Positions 8,416-17,710 of a DNA stretch of 41,780 bases are shown here, piece after piece. The translations under genes and the position numbers were made by a program. Numbering within the stretch: position 1 is the stretch's first letter; each line of letters opens with the position of its first letter. Where the stretch lies: assembly GCA_903902445.1 (NCBI GenBank), contig CAIUUT010000133.1:1-41780 (forward strand), in the 5' to 3' direction. This DNA comes from an uncultured Candidatus Marinamargulisbacteria bacterium (lineage in GTDB: Bacteria; Margulisbacteria; Riflemargulisbacteria; GWF2-35-9). The notes beneath the pieces are model-generated. The model was given only the letters and a program-made list of their open reading frames with translations. It was not told where the DNA came from and did not search any database.

Positions 8416-8850
8416 CTATTTGCCTAAATTCATTATGGTTTGAGCCGCCTGCTTGGCAGAGTTAAACACGGCCGCATTGGCTTCATACAAACGGCGAGTT
8501 AGCGCCATATTCACCAACTCCGTAGACAACGAGTTGTCTACTACATAGACATATCCCTCGTCATCCGATTCAGGATTGGAGGGGTCATATAACTTTTGTA
8601 CCGTATCGGTTCGCTCTTCCACTCCAGACACGTAAGGGGTGTTATTTTCTTTATTGGTTTTCACTATCACTTGTTTCTGTTTGTATATCTGACCATCACT
8701 GGTCTTAGCGGTGCTGAGATTGGCTACATTTTCGGCAATAACCTCTAGCTTTTTTTGCTGGACAGACATCCCCGACCTAGCAATATTAATGACCTCAAAA
8801 ACATCCCCCCAACATAAGGCCGTAATTACTAGGAGGAGGAGGACTTTCAT
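8416..8850 (-). CDS. flgC: Flagellar basal-body rod protein FlgC
   Basis: Rod motif IARSGMSVQQKKLEVIAENVANLSTAKT; C-terminal NMALTRRLYEANAAVFNSAKQ. Confidence 0.92.
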   Translation of the reverse strand: MKVLLLLVITALCWGDVFEVINIARSGMSVQQKKLEVIAENVANLSTAKTSDGQIYKQKQVIVKTNKENNTPYVSGVEERTDTVQKLYDPSNPESDDEGYVYVVDNSLSTELVNMALTRRLYEANAAVFNSAKQAAQTIMNLGK

Positions 8851-9149
8851 TAACCTTTTCCCAAGGTTACAACTTTTCTTAAAATCTTCAATTTCGAGGA
8901 CATTAACTGGGCGTAGGATGTCATTTTTAGGTTATTTTCGGCCAACTTAGACAGCTCATTATCTAACAGCGCTTGCTTATCCGTTATTTTGGATTGAGCT
9001 TTATCTAGTTCGGTCTGAAAACTCTTGTAATTGTTGGACTCAATGTTGGCAATATTTTGAGCAATCGCCTTGTGACGGTTGGACGTTTCTTTGATGGCTT
9101 TTTCTAAACTATCAAAGGTCGAGCCATAAACGACATTATCTATTTCCAT
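8850..9149 (-). CDS. flgB: Flagellar basal-body rod protein FlgB
   Basis: KAIKETSNRHKAIAQNIANIESNNYKSFQTEL. ORF track start is 9161 (TTG); the ATG at 9147-9149 overlaps the upstream TAA (TAATG). Confidence 0.92.
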   Translation of the reverse strand: MEIDNVVYGSTFDSLEKAIKETSNRHKAIAQNIANIESNNYKSFQTELDKAQSKITDKQALLDNELSKLAENNLKMTSYAQLMSSKLKILRKVVTLGKG

Positions 9150-9919
9150 TAAACAGTCCAACTTTTCTTTAGTTTATTTGATAACTTGTTTTTTAGTTTT
9201 TCCAAGAGCTTCATGTGCAGTCTACTAATTTTACTTTTTGACATACTTAAAGCACTGGCTATTTCAATTTGGTTTTTATTTTCATAATAATACATTTTAA
9301 TTAACCTAAGTTCTTCAGGACTAAGTTCTTCTATACTTTCCTGCAAAAATATACGCTCATTGGTTCGTTCAATCCGATTTATGATTTCACTACTAATATC
9401 ATCTTTTCTTAAGCTATTTGGAACATTTTCGATATTATCCAAAGATAAAAGGTAGACAATGGCCGAATTGGAAATGGCCGACTGTAGAACAGTATCTTTT
9501 TCTTCTTCACTTTGCGGATTGGTTTCCTCATATAGGTTTTTAGCGATCTCATTCATCTTTTCCGTAACTTTGTCACGATCCACTTTTCGCGTATAGTTCG
9601 GATTGCGAATCTTCCATTCTTTACGGATGTAATCTAAGACTTCCCCTCGAATACGGTAGGAGGCGTAAGTTTTAAACAAAGTTCCTTTGTCGTTTTTATA
9701 GTTCTTCCAAGCTTTAACGAGGCCTTCGTATCCATAACCCATTAAATCGTCAAATTCTAGTCCTGGGGGCAAATTACTGGAACTAAAAATAGAGGCCACC
9801 ACCGTACGAACTAACTTTAAATACTCGTCCATTAACTCTGGAGGAATAGACTCTTGTTGTTTTTCTGTCTCCATCGCCCGTAATTGGGGATTAAATTCTT
9901 TGATTTGGATTTCTTCCAT
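9149..9919 (-). CDS. fliA: FliA/WhiG-type flagellar RNA polymerase sigma factor
   Basis: LEFDDLMGYGYEGLVKAWKNY...FKTYASYRIRGEVLDYIRKE; C-terminal region 4 EELRLIKMYYYENKNQIEIASALSMSKSKISRLHMKLLEKL. Confidence 0.9.
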   Translation of the reverse strand: MEEIQIKEFNPQLRAMETEKQQESIPPELMDEYLKLVRTVVASIFSSSNLPPGLEFDDLMGYGYEGLVKAWKNYKNDKGTLFKTYASYRIRGEVLDYIRKEWKIRNPNYTRKVDRDKVTEKMNEIAKNLYEETNPQSEEEKDTVLQSAISNSAIVYLLSLDNIENVPNSLRKDDISSEIINRIERTNERIFLQESIEELSPEELRLIKMYYYENKNQIEIASALSMSKSKISRLHMKLLEKLKNKLSNKLKKSWTV

Positions 9920-9921
9920 TT

Positions 9922-10245
9922 TTATTTAATTCCTTCGGTATTAAAATCTAATAAATTGCTATCGATCATTTGTTGCGCCAATTGCTTTTTGAAAATATCA
10001 TTTACAATCATGTCCCCAGTTTCATTACTAAAAATGTTGGACTCACGGTCTTGTCCATTTTCGTTTTGCTCTGGTTCTACGCTATAGGTCATCTTAAAAT
10101 CACGAAGATAAATTTTTTCAATGAGCATCGCTAAAAACTGATTTTTAGCATCCTGTTGTGTCGTATTTTTATCTTGGTTATTTACATTCCCATAATTAAT
10201 TATACTGGAAGAATCAAAAAAAGTTAAAGGGTTAATATAGGTCAT
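9922..10245 (-). CDS. flgJ: FlgJ-like rod-binding protein (rod domain only)
   Basis: KNQFLAMLIEKIYLRDFKMTY...GDMIVNDIFKKQLAQQMI; position next to flgI; no muramidase domain. Confidence 0.7.
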   Translation of the reverse strand: MTYINPLTFFDSSSIINYGNVNNQDKNTTQQDAKNQFLAMLIEKIYLRDFKMTYSVEPEQNENGQDRESNIFSNETGDMIVNDIFKKQLAQQMIDSNLLDFNTEGIK

Positions 10246-11282
10246 TAAATTACCTCAATTTCAGCCGTTATAGCGCCAGCTGCCTTAATAGCCTGCAAAA
10301 TAGAAATAAGAGTGGAAGGCTTTGTACCCAGAGCGTTCAACGACTTCACCAAGTCTGCCAAAGTATTTCCACTGGATACAATTTTAAACTGAGAATTTTC
10401 TTCTGTCACGTCTATGTTAACTGCATCACCTGCATCTTTAAGAATTTTTATGCTCACATCCCCGTAGTTTATTGCCACAGGAGAAATTTTAACTTTTTCA
10501 CCGATAACAATAATGCCAGTTCGTTCACTAACGACTATCTTAGCCACCGTATCGGGGACCACCATAATGTCCATAAGCTTGGCGATAAAATCCACTATAT
10601 TGTTTTTGGCGGTTTCGGATACTCTAACTTTTAAGGTTGAGGCATCGTAACTATCACAAAATGCCAAACCAGACTTTTCGATGGCAAAAGCCATGCGAGC
10701 AGAGGTAATAAAATCTTGATTATTAAGAACCAAAGTTAAAATATTATCTTGGCTTAATTTTACGGGGATTTCTTTCTCAACGATTCCTCCATTCGGGATT
10801 ATGCCTCGGTTAGGCTCTATGCTTCTATATTTTGTTTCTCCAGACTCCGCGGAAATACCACCAATCGTTATATTTCCCTGAGCCGTAGCATAGGTTTTGC
10901 CATCAGGACCAAGAAGATTTGTTAACAGAAGCGTTCCACCTCTTAAAGAGTAGGCATCGCCCACCGAGGATACGTTAATATCAATTTTTTGACCTTGTTT
11001 ATTAAAGGGTGGCAATTCAGCCGTCACCATAACTGAGGCAATATTTCGACTTTTAATGTCTCCTGGATCGGGGGAAAGCCCCATTTTCTTCAATAAGTTT
11101 AACATCGATTTATAGGTTACAAGTACTTGCAAAGAATCTCCCGTATTAGTAAGGCCTACCACCAAACCATAGCCCATGATTCTGTTGGGTCGTGCATCTT
11201 CGATATAGGCCAGCTCTTTAATACGTGTTTCCAGAGGATAAGCCAAGCAACCAATAATAAAAAGTATTAATATTTTTTTCAT
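10245..11282 (-). CDS. flgI: Flagellar P-ring protein FlgI
   Basis: RIKELAYIEDARPNRIMGYGLVVGLTNTGDS; signal peptide; NIASVMVTAELPPF; ERTGIIVIGEKVKISPVAI. Confidence 0.96.
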   Translation of the reverse strand: MKKILILFIIGCLAYPLETRIKELAYIEDARPNRIMGYGLVVGLTNTGDSLQVLVTYKSMLNLLKKMGLSPDPGDIKSRNIASVMVTAELPPFNKQGQKIDINVSSVGDAYSLRGGTLLLTNLLGPDGKTYATAQGNITIGGISAESGETKYRSIEPNRGIIPNGGIVEKEIPVKLSQDNILTLVLNNQDFITSARMAFAIEKSGLAFCDSYDASTLKVRVSETAKNNIVDFIAKLMDIMVVPDTVAKIVVSERTGIIVIGEKVKISPVAINYGDVSIKILKDAGDAVNIDVTEENSQFKIVSSGNTLADLVKSLNALGTKPSTLISILQAIKAAGAITAEIEVI

Positions 11283-11367
11283 AATTTTCTCATTAAATCA
11301 TTCAACTCTAAATATATACCCAACACTCACATTCACTCTTCACTCTTCACTTTTAACTGTTTACTAG

Positions 11368-11979
11368 TTATAGCAACCAATCAAATATGCGCCCCAGAAA
11401 CCCTTTTTCCTGTCCGCTGGTTACATTTCCATAACCTTTAATTTTCAAAACAGCATCAGAAATTAGCGAAGAAGGAATGGTGTTGTCGGCTTGAATGTCG
11501 GCAGCTCGAATAACCCCTTCCATACTGATTTCTTCTTCTTCATTATTGATAATTATTTTTTTGCTGCCCCTAATGGAATATCGCCCCTCTTCAACTTTAT
11601 AGATAACCGCTGTTAACTGGGCTTGCAACTTGCTGCTTCTGCCGACAGTGCCACTACCCGTAAAGTTATTATTGGCATTGTAACCTGCTTTTCCCTGACT
11701 TTGAGCGGATTGATTGAGATTCATGTATTGAGCTACCTGAGACCAATTTAAGTTGGCATCTCCTGCTAACTGCGTGTTTTTCTTAAGGTCGGTTTGAGAT
11801 TTCTGTGTAGCGGTATTGCTCTCATCAATTTTAATAAGAACGATATCCCCTACATTTCTCGCCAAGGCTGGCCCATAGGGTGAAACATTATCTTCCGTCC
11901 ACAGTGACCCGCTAAATGCACAGGACCAAATAAAAGTAACCATAATAAATAGTGGAAAAACTTTATTCATCATTTTCAA
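11368..11979 (-). CDS. flgH: Flagellar L-ring lipoprotein FlgH
   Basis: Lipobox-like IWSC; ALARNVGDIVLIKIDESNTAT; IRGSKKIIINNEEEEISMEGVIRAADI. Confidence 0.95.
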   Translation of the reverse strand: MKMMNKVFPLFIMVTFIWSCAFSGSLWTEDNVSPYGPALARNVGDIVLIKIDESNTATQKSQTDLKKNTQLAGDANLNWSQVAQYMNLNQSAQSQGKAGYNANNNFTGSGTVGRSSKLQAQLTAVIYKVEEGRYSIRGSKKIIINNEEEEISMEGVIRAADIQADNTIPSSLISDAVLKIKGYGNVTSGQEKGFLGRIFDWLL

Positions 11980-12024
11980 AACCCCAATTAATTCCGCTTG
12001 TTCTGACGCCCCCGTCTGGCCCCC

Positions 12025-12141
12025 TTAGTCCCCAATTTCAAGTTCTCGTTTTAGCCGCACAATTGTGCGCATCGGCGAATGATTATTCTCCGCAACGATG
12101 TTCTTAGCAAAGCCAGCATCCCTCGTATCGGCGGAACTTGG
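12025..12141 (-). other. GC-rich, structured intergenic stretch downstream of panD
   Basis: Contains the perfect 14-bp palindrome CGCACAATTGTGCG (12056-12069) and an adjacent imperfect hairpin CATCGTTGCGGAGAATAATCATTCGCCGATG on the minus strand. About 47-57% GC by hand count. Confidence 0.45.
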
Positions 12142-12501
12142 CTAGCTACTGGCTTTCTGTACTATGTTTTTTTCGTCTACTAAAACCACTTTCGGCTTAA
12201 AAGTTCGCGCCTTTTTCGCTTTAATGATGCCATAAGCAATAATAATTACCTTATCTCCTGGCACTGCAAGCCGTGCTGCGGCGCCATTCAATACTATTTC
12301 ACTATCCTTCTTACCACGAATAACATAAGTTACAAAACGTTCAGCGTTATTTACATTTACTACATGTACCTGCTCAAATTCATTTATTCCCGCTAAATCC
12401 ATGAGTTTGGAATCTATGGTAATACTACCTTCATAATCTATGTTCGTATCCGTGACCGTAGCACGGTGTATTTTTGACTTACAGACCGTTATTTCCACCA
12501 A
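12142..12501 (-). CDS. panD: Aspartate 1-decarboxylase (pyruvoyl enzyme)
   Basis: Self-cleavage region DYEGSITID (Gly-Ser); [35 protein letters not shown] start. Confidence 0.95.
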   Translation of the reverse strand: MVEITVCKSKIHRATVTDTNIDYEGSITIDSKLMDLAGINEFEQVHVVNVNNAERFVTYVIRGKKDSEIVLNGAAARLAVPGDKVIIIAYGIIKAKKARTFKPKVVLVDEKNIVQKASS

Positions 12502-12614
12502 AAAATCCTTTCTTAACTAAAATATTGCTCGTTTACTAGCTCCCCAGTAATAATGATATTGCGGGGACTTTTGTTTCGTAAATTTTCTACTACTTTCAGA
12601 TTTCGATACTGGCT

Positions 12615-13268
12615 CTAGATTTCAAGCCTCACTTCTACATTGTGACTATCAATAACTATAGCATCTAAGATTTTCTTAGTCTTCTCGTTTAACACTTTAA
12701 TTCTACTACCAATAGTCCCATTTTTCAATGCAGTCCCTGGAACGGTAATAGCGATTAACTTGTAACGTAAATTTATAAAACAAGGCTGCTGATTGAAGAT
12801 AACCGGCTCTTCTTTTAAGTCGGTGTCCTGAAAAAAGTCATCCCGTTTTTTATTAAAACGACTTATGCTGTTGATAATTTTGGAACTGTCGGTTATGACA
12901 AAGGTGGAGACCTTATCGAGTCTTACCCAGTCTAAGCGGAGATTTTGAGAAACTATTTTATCTCCAGGCTTAAGTGCGCCAACACAAACCGGCACTTGTT
13001 GTTGCGCCTCCAAAACATAGTCTAAATTGCCAATAAAGCGCTCTTGCCTCAAGAGCTTCAAACTATTGAAACCATAGGCATAGCTATCAGGGTAAGTGAC
13101 AGTATCCGCTGATGATATTTGCAATTTGTTCAAATTTTGATATTGAATTGAATAGGTTACCACTTTACCCTGTGCTGAAAAATACTCCGTAATCTTTTGA
13201 GGTAAATCAACTTTAAACGCCGAAAAAGATAAACAGGTTACAGCAAGGAACGCAACAAAGCTACGCAC
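12615..13268 (-). CDS. flgA: Flagella basal body P-ring formation protein FlgA
   Basis: Signal peptide; SAF-like LKPGDKIVSQNLRLDWVRLD...KNGTIGSRIKVLNEKTKKILDAIVID; overlaps flgG. Confidence 0.88.
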   Translation of the reverse strand: MRSFVAFLAVTCLSFSAFKVDLPQKITEYFSAQGKVVTYSIQYQNLNKLQISSADTVTYPDSYAYGFNSLKLLRQERFIGNLDYVLEAQQQVPVCVGALKPGDKIVSQNLRLDWVRLDKVSTFVITDSSKIINSISRFNKKRDDFFQDTDLKEEPVIFNQQPCFINLRYKLIAITVPGTALKNGTIGSRIKVLNEKTKKILDAIVIDSHNVEVRLEI

Positions 13269-14055
13269 GCGCTATATCGCTGGCTGATTTAAGCATGTTT
13301 TCACCAGACTGAATGGCTTTCGTTATGATATCAAAAGCTCTTTGCGTAATAACCATCTCCATCATCTCTCCGATGATATCAACGTTACTCGATTCTAAGG
13401 AATATTGAGAGATGGTACCAAAATTTTCTTGTCCCGGAATACCCGTCACAGCCTCACCCGATGCTACGGTTTGTTTATATAAATTGCCACCAATGCTTTC
13501 TAACCCCGAGGGATTTACAAACTTGGCCAGCTGTATTTGCCCCACAAGTCTTTCTTGTGTTTCTTGGTTAAGGGTAACAAACAAATTGCCGTCCGAGGCA
13601 ATTCGCACAGTTTGAGTATTATTGGGTATGACAATTTGTGGTTGCAAAATATTACCATTAGCGTCTACCAAGTTTCCTTCACTGTCTCGACTTAGGTTAC
13701 CCGCTCTGCCGTAGGCGACGTCTCCGTTGGCCGTTTTATAAGACAGAAACCCTTCACCGTTAATGGCAATATCGAACTCATTATTGGTGACGGCAATGGT
13801 TCCTTGGCGAAAATCCTTAGGGGTGGACACGATGCGAACACCAGCTCCAAGTTCAATTCCTGCTGGCTTACCAGCAGCTTCTGATTCTTTCTTGGCAATG
13901 GCTTTTTCTAAGACTTGAGGAAAAATATTTTCCAATTCCGTGCGGGTCGATTTATAACCTACTGTTTTGGAGTTGGAGACATTATTGGTAATATTTACCA
14001 TTAGCTTCTCAAAGGTAGACATCCCAGAGGCGCCAACATAAAATTCTCTTAACAT
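13261..14055 (-). CDS. flgG: Flagellar distal rod protein FlgG
   Basis: LREFYVGASGMSTFEKLMVNITNNVSNSKTVGYKSTRTELENIFPQ; C-terminal LESSNVDIIGEMMEMVITQRAFDIITKAIQSGENML. Confidence 0.95.
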   Translation of the reverse strand: MLREFYVGASGMSTFEKLMVNITNNVSNSKTVGYKSTRTELENIFPQVLEKAIAKKESEAAGKPAGIELGAGVRIVSTPKDFRQGTIAVTNNEFDIAINGEGFLSYKTANGDVAYGRAGNLSRDSEGNLVDANGNILQPQIVIPNNTQTVRIASDGNLFVTLNQETQERLVGQIQLAKFVNPSGLESIGGNLYKQTVASGEAVTGIPGQENFGTISQYSLESSNVDIIGEMMEMVITQRAFDIITKAIQSGENMLKSASDIARA

Positions 14056-14084
14056 TTTTTTATTCCCCCGCTTCTCTATAACTA

Positions 14085-14112
14085 ATATTAATCATGTATT
14101 ATCATGGGTCAA
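14085..14112 (-). promoter_or_regulatory. Candidate sigma70-type promoter of the flgG-first flagellar operon
   Basis: Minus strand TTGACC (14107-14112), 16-nt spacer, TAATAT (14085-14090), then a 29-nt gap containing a GGGGGAAT RBS before the flgG ATG. Confidence 0.45.
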
Positions 14113-14342
14113 TACCCAATATTAAACGCTACATCTCTATTCTTAACATTGCAAGATATTGGCAAATAAACCCATACCCTCATATTAAAGTGTACTTAGC
14201 TACTATTTACTTGGCAATACTTTTAGAATATTTCTATGGGGGAAATATTGTATTTGACTGATGTTATCCTCGCGTTGCCCAAGACATGCGAAGCCTCAGG
14301 CTGAAAGCCAAGATTAAGAAATATTTTTTCTTACCAGAAACA

Positions 14343-14873
14343 TTAAAATAAGCTTATTTTTCCTTTGAAATACTCGATTTCTTTTATATCTACCCAACCA
14401 TCTGAATTTCTGTCTAGAAGTGCGTCTTTCTTTGTCTTTACAGCAAAACCTCGCCGACGAATTTTCATGTTTGGAGAAGTTACGTTTCCATCTACACCCA
14501 GAGACTCAACCTGCACATCAACGCTAGCTATTTCATTTTCTAAGGCACCTGCAAAAAGTAGTCTTAAATTTTCTGTTTTAAGTGTATCTTTTTCTTCTAG
14601 AACAACTGTTAATTCGGTATCAGCATGATTTATATTAAAGTGCATTTCGATATATCCAGGGAAATTTTTGTTTTTCCTATCTTCCACAATCAGCGTTCTA
14701 CTGGGGTCATCTGTGCGGATATCGGCTTTTGGCATTTCCTTTTTGAATAAAATTAGCGCTTTGTTATAAAGTGTATTGGCATCCATATCTTTAATAATTA
14801 TGAGTTTATCTTCACCACAACCCACAAGGAAAGAAGCAAGCACTAATAACATTGAAAACAGGAAATATCTCAT
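14343..14873 (-). CDS. Predicted lipoprotein with a C-terminal EF-hand-like loop
   Basis: Lipobox FLVGC; DRNSDGWVDIKE fits the 12-residue EF-hand/dockerin Ca2+ loop. Confidence 0.7.
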   Translation of the reverse strand: MRYFLFSMLLVLASFLVGCGEDKLIIIKDMDANTLYNKALILFKKEMPKADIRTDDPSRTLIVEDRKNKNFPGYIEMHFNINHADTELTVVLEEKDTLKTENLRLLFAGALENEIASVDVQVESLGVDGNVTSPNMKIRRRGFAVKTKKDALLDRNSDGWVDIKEIEYFKGKISLF

Positions 14874-14977
14874 AGTTAAAAGTATACAAACTTTATGCTT
14901 AAAGCGCTAGATGAGTGAATGAGCTGTTTGAGTTATTCATCATACTAGGGATTATCCACTATTTCAGGATATTAGAA

Positions 14978-17539
14978 CTAGAAACCATTCAATTTTAAGC
15001 TAAAATATAGAAAACTCAGGCTACCCTCACTAGTAGCTATCCCGAATACTGGAACTATAGAAAAGAAATACCCGCTACTGCATTCCGTCTGTAGTTCAGC
15101 TCCATAAGAAGTTCTTCCTCCATTTATCGTCGAATAATCTGCGAATAAAACCCCATATACATCTCCAATAAAAATATTTGGATTCCAAAAACCATCTCTA
15201 ACTTGCAGAAACTGTCTGGTAAGTTCTAGAGTGACATGTGACCCACCTGCTGATGATGAATAATCCGAAAAACCACGAACATTCTCTGAGACAGGATAAT
15301 CTTTATATACGCTGCCTTTTAATGAAACTTTTCCGAAGGTTGAATAAAGCGTATTTACAACAGACAAATACGCACTCGTATCTAATCTTGCAGGCTTATT
15401 TAGGGAGGCAGAAAGTGTATAGGCATTTTCCGGGAAAGAATAGTTCACAAAACCAGTTAAATCCATGGTTTTATTTGAAGGAATAGATAATCCTACAAAT
15501 ATATTGGATATGCCATTAGATAGTCTTTGCAGAAGAGGATATGAGAAGTTTATGACCGTGTTGGGATTGTTGCTAAGTAGATTCGTTGCCACACTGCCTC
15601 TGAGCGGTATAAAAAGTTTTGTATTCAGAAAAGCACTAATCCCTTGCCCTGAGGACGAAAAAGAGAGCTGATAGTCAAAAAGACTTAAATGGTCTGACCC
15701 CGCGGCCAATTCGGGAAAAATACGATTATAAGGAAAACTTGACGCCCCCTCCGACAATAAAGTGTTAATTGTTGCTGCACTAAGATGCAAATCGATAGAT
15801 TCTGTAATTTCTTCTTGTGGTGGTAATATATATGGTTGTGCAGAAATACTATTTTGATACAGCCCTTCCCCATCAGCTTCTAACCCAACGAAAAACAGCT
15901 TATCCGAAACAATAACACCGTCTTTGGCGTAACTTCCAGTCGATATTCTAACAATACTTCCTGTCTTAAGACCATAAGCATAGGTCATTATTTTTTTATC
16001 ATAATTTGCTGTAAAAATTAGCGTATCACCTACTATTTTAATATTTGTCTCGTGCCAATAAGTGTTAATTATCGGCGTAATTTGTAGCGTCTTCATGTTT
16101 AAATAACCAATATTCCAAGAACCAATAGACTTTTTATATACCACCAGAAGCTTGTCTTTATAGGACTTTATTTCACTAATTAGCTCTTCAGTCTCCCCCA
16201 CTTTATATTTCTTTCCTTGCTCATAAAACCATAGCTCGCTGCCAAAGTTAGTTTTCTTTCTTTTGGAGTAAAAGATAGTACCCGAAGCTAAAGGGACATA
16301 ATCATAAAATTCATCAAAAAAAACTTCCTCAGGTTTTGACAAATTATTCACATTAATCCGATATAAAACATTTTGCAAACCTATCCCATAATTGTCGATA
16401 TTTGCACTACAAGGTTCGAACTCTGTTCCCACAAAATATAAATTAGCTGTGTTTTGTGTATCGGCCTGAATGGAGCTGTAATCAGAAACATTTGTAAAGG
16501 TAAATAGTAGCCTTTCTTTACTGGTAATTGGATCATATTCGGCTAATTGACAATAACTTGTAAAAAAAGCAAATGGACCAGGTGTTATAAAGTTTTGTTT
16601 TTCGTAATATAGCTTATTATTGATGGCGGCTAATTTCTTAAAAACAGAAGACGTCTTAATAATTGAAATTCTATCTCCAACTATTTCCCAATCCGCAGCC
16701 TGTTTTTTCTCGGCTTCTTGCCAGTCAAGGAAGAGCTTATCAAAGCCTTTACCATATATCTCTGTAGCCACGCTATCGATACCAATACTAGGGAAAAAGA
16801 TTCCAATCTGTGGAGTAAGAAAGTGTGAAGAATAAGCATAAAAGAATTTTGCGAACTTATCTTCTCCATAGGTTGCAGATAAATAGCGAAAGAATGAACC
16901 ACCATAAAGATAATGCTGACCTAGGGGAAAAGTTGCGTACATGTAATTGGCTTGCAACGAATTAGGAAGTTTGTCTGCCTTGGCTTTGCTCTGTATAAGC
17001 GCATCATATTCTCCATAATTTAGGCGTCCTGAATATTTATTTAATTGAGATTCTGTATAGACCGTGATCCCTTCAAGCACCCACATTGGCACACAAATAT
17101 TGGGAGCATATAGATCACCTAGAAAAAAAGTTGCGATATTTGCTAACCCAGAAGTATTATGCAGTTGATTTATATGTGTATATTCATGTACATACAACCC
17201 TTTGGTATAATCTTGATCGTGTGCAAACGCATCGGAATTTGGATCACAGGTATAATCGACTATTTTTGTCCCATAAATTGAAGCGGAACCATTGACATAC
17301 ATCCCATAATCCTGAATGACAATTGCCGTCTTAAGACGATTTTCATTTCCTGTCATTTTCTTAACCATAGGCTCGTTTGTTGTTAAATAGTAGAGTGCTT
17401 GTTTTGCCCTAAAATCGTAACCTGCTGGATAATAAATTATAAAATTACCAGTTTCTATAGTTTGCCAGTCAGAGAAAGAAAAAGCATAAAGAGGTAGTGA
17501 GCCTAGAATCAACAATATTAATAGTATCGCTTTTTTCAT
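14978..17539 (-). CDS. Secreted gluzincin (peptidase MA-like) metallopeptidase with beta-propeller-like middle and beta-rich C-terminus
   Basis: Signal peptide KKAILLILLILGSLPLYAFS; YVHEYTHINQLHN plus downstream WVLEGITVYTES (HExxH...E). ORF track start is 17578; ATG 17537-17539 has a better RBS (AAGGGC). C-terminus ends in aromatic Phe. Confidence 0.75.
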   Translation of the reverse strand: MKKAILLILLILGSLPLYAFSFSDWQTIETGNFIIYYPAGYDFRAKQALYYLTTNEPMVKKMTGNENRLKTAIVIQDYGMYVNGSASIYGTKIVDYTCDPNSDAFAHDQDYTKGLYVHEYTHINQLHNTSGLANIATFFLGDLYAPNICVPMWVLEGITVYTESQLNKYSGRLNYGEYDALIQSKAKADKLPNSLQANYMYATFPLGQHYLYGGSFFRYLSATYGEDKFAKFFYAYSSHFLTPQIGIFFPSIGIDSVATEIYGKGFDKLFLDWQEAEKKQAADWEIVGDRISIIKTSSVFKKLAAINNKLYYEKQNFITPGPFAFFTSYCQLAEYDPITSKERLLFTFTNVSDYSSIQADTQNTANLYFVGTEFEPCSANIDNYGIGLQNVLYRINVNNLSKPEEVFFDEFYDYVPLASGTIFYSKRKKTNFGSELWFYEQGKKYKVGETEELISEIKSYKDKLLVVYKKSIGSWNIGYLNMKTLQITPIINTYWHETNIKIVGDTLIFTANYDKKIMTYAYGLKTGSIVRISTGSYAKDGVIVSDKLFFVGLEADGEGLYQNSISAQPYILPPQEEITESIDLHLSAATINTLLSEGASSFPYNRIFPELAAGSDHLSLFDYQLSFSSSGQGISAFLNTKLFIPLRGSVATNLLSNNPNTVINFSYPLLQRLSNGISNIFVGLSIPSNKTMDLTGFVNYSFPENAYTLSASLNKPARLDTSAYLSVVNTLYSTFGKVSLKGSVYKDYPVSENVRGFSDYSSSAGGSHVTLELTRQFLQVRDGFWNPNIFIGDVYGVLFADYSTINGGRTSYGAELQTECSSGYFFSIVPVFGIATSEGSLSFLYFSLKLNGF

Positions 17540-17583
17540 TTTGCCCTTTTTTTTATAATTCCTGGACGAAAAGTACATTAAAT

Positions 17584-17704
17584 CGTCATTCCGAGCGCAC
17601 CGACTTTGTCTGGCAGTCGAGGAATCTGCAGGTCAAGAACTTAAATGCATTTCAGATCCCTCCATGCAGCCTGCCCTGAGCGCAGTCGAAGGGGTCGGGA
17701 TGAC
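17584..17704. repeat. Intergenic dispersed repeat, copy A
   Basis: CGTCATTCCGAGCGCACCGACTTTGTCTGGCAGTCGAGGAATC...TCCCTCCATGCAGCCTGCCCTGAGCGCAGTCGAAGGGGTCGGGATGAC. The ends are partly inverted (GTCATTCC / GGGATGAC). Related to 40648-40808. Confidence 0.8.
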
Positions 17705-17710
17705 AAACGT

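Noticed and set aside
12025-12659. Amber (TAG) read-through giving C-terminal extensions to FlgA (33 codons, [33 protein letters not shown]), PanD (38 codons) and the right-edge protein (SVFMGLFVGLAIGPKIIAKLGNL, 23 codons)
   Set aside because: TAG ends about half of all CDS here and most are followed by another stop within 1-15 codons. Given AT-rich composition, a couple of runs over 30 codons among about 16 cases is expected by chance, so TAG recoding is not supported.
3395-14055. Flagellar cluster as a non-flagellar type III secretion system
   Set aside because: FlgB/C/G rod proteins, FlgH/FlgI rings and a FliA-type sigma factor indicate a true flagellum.
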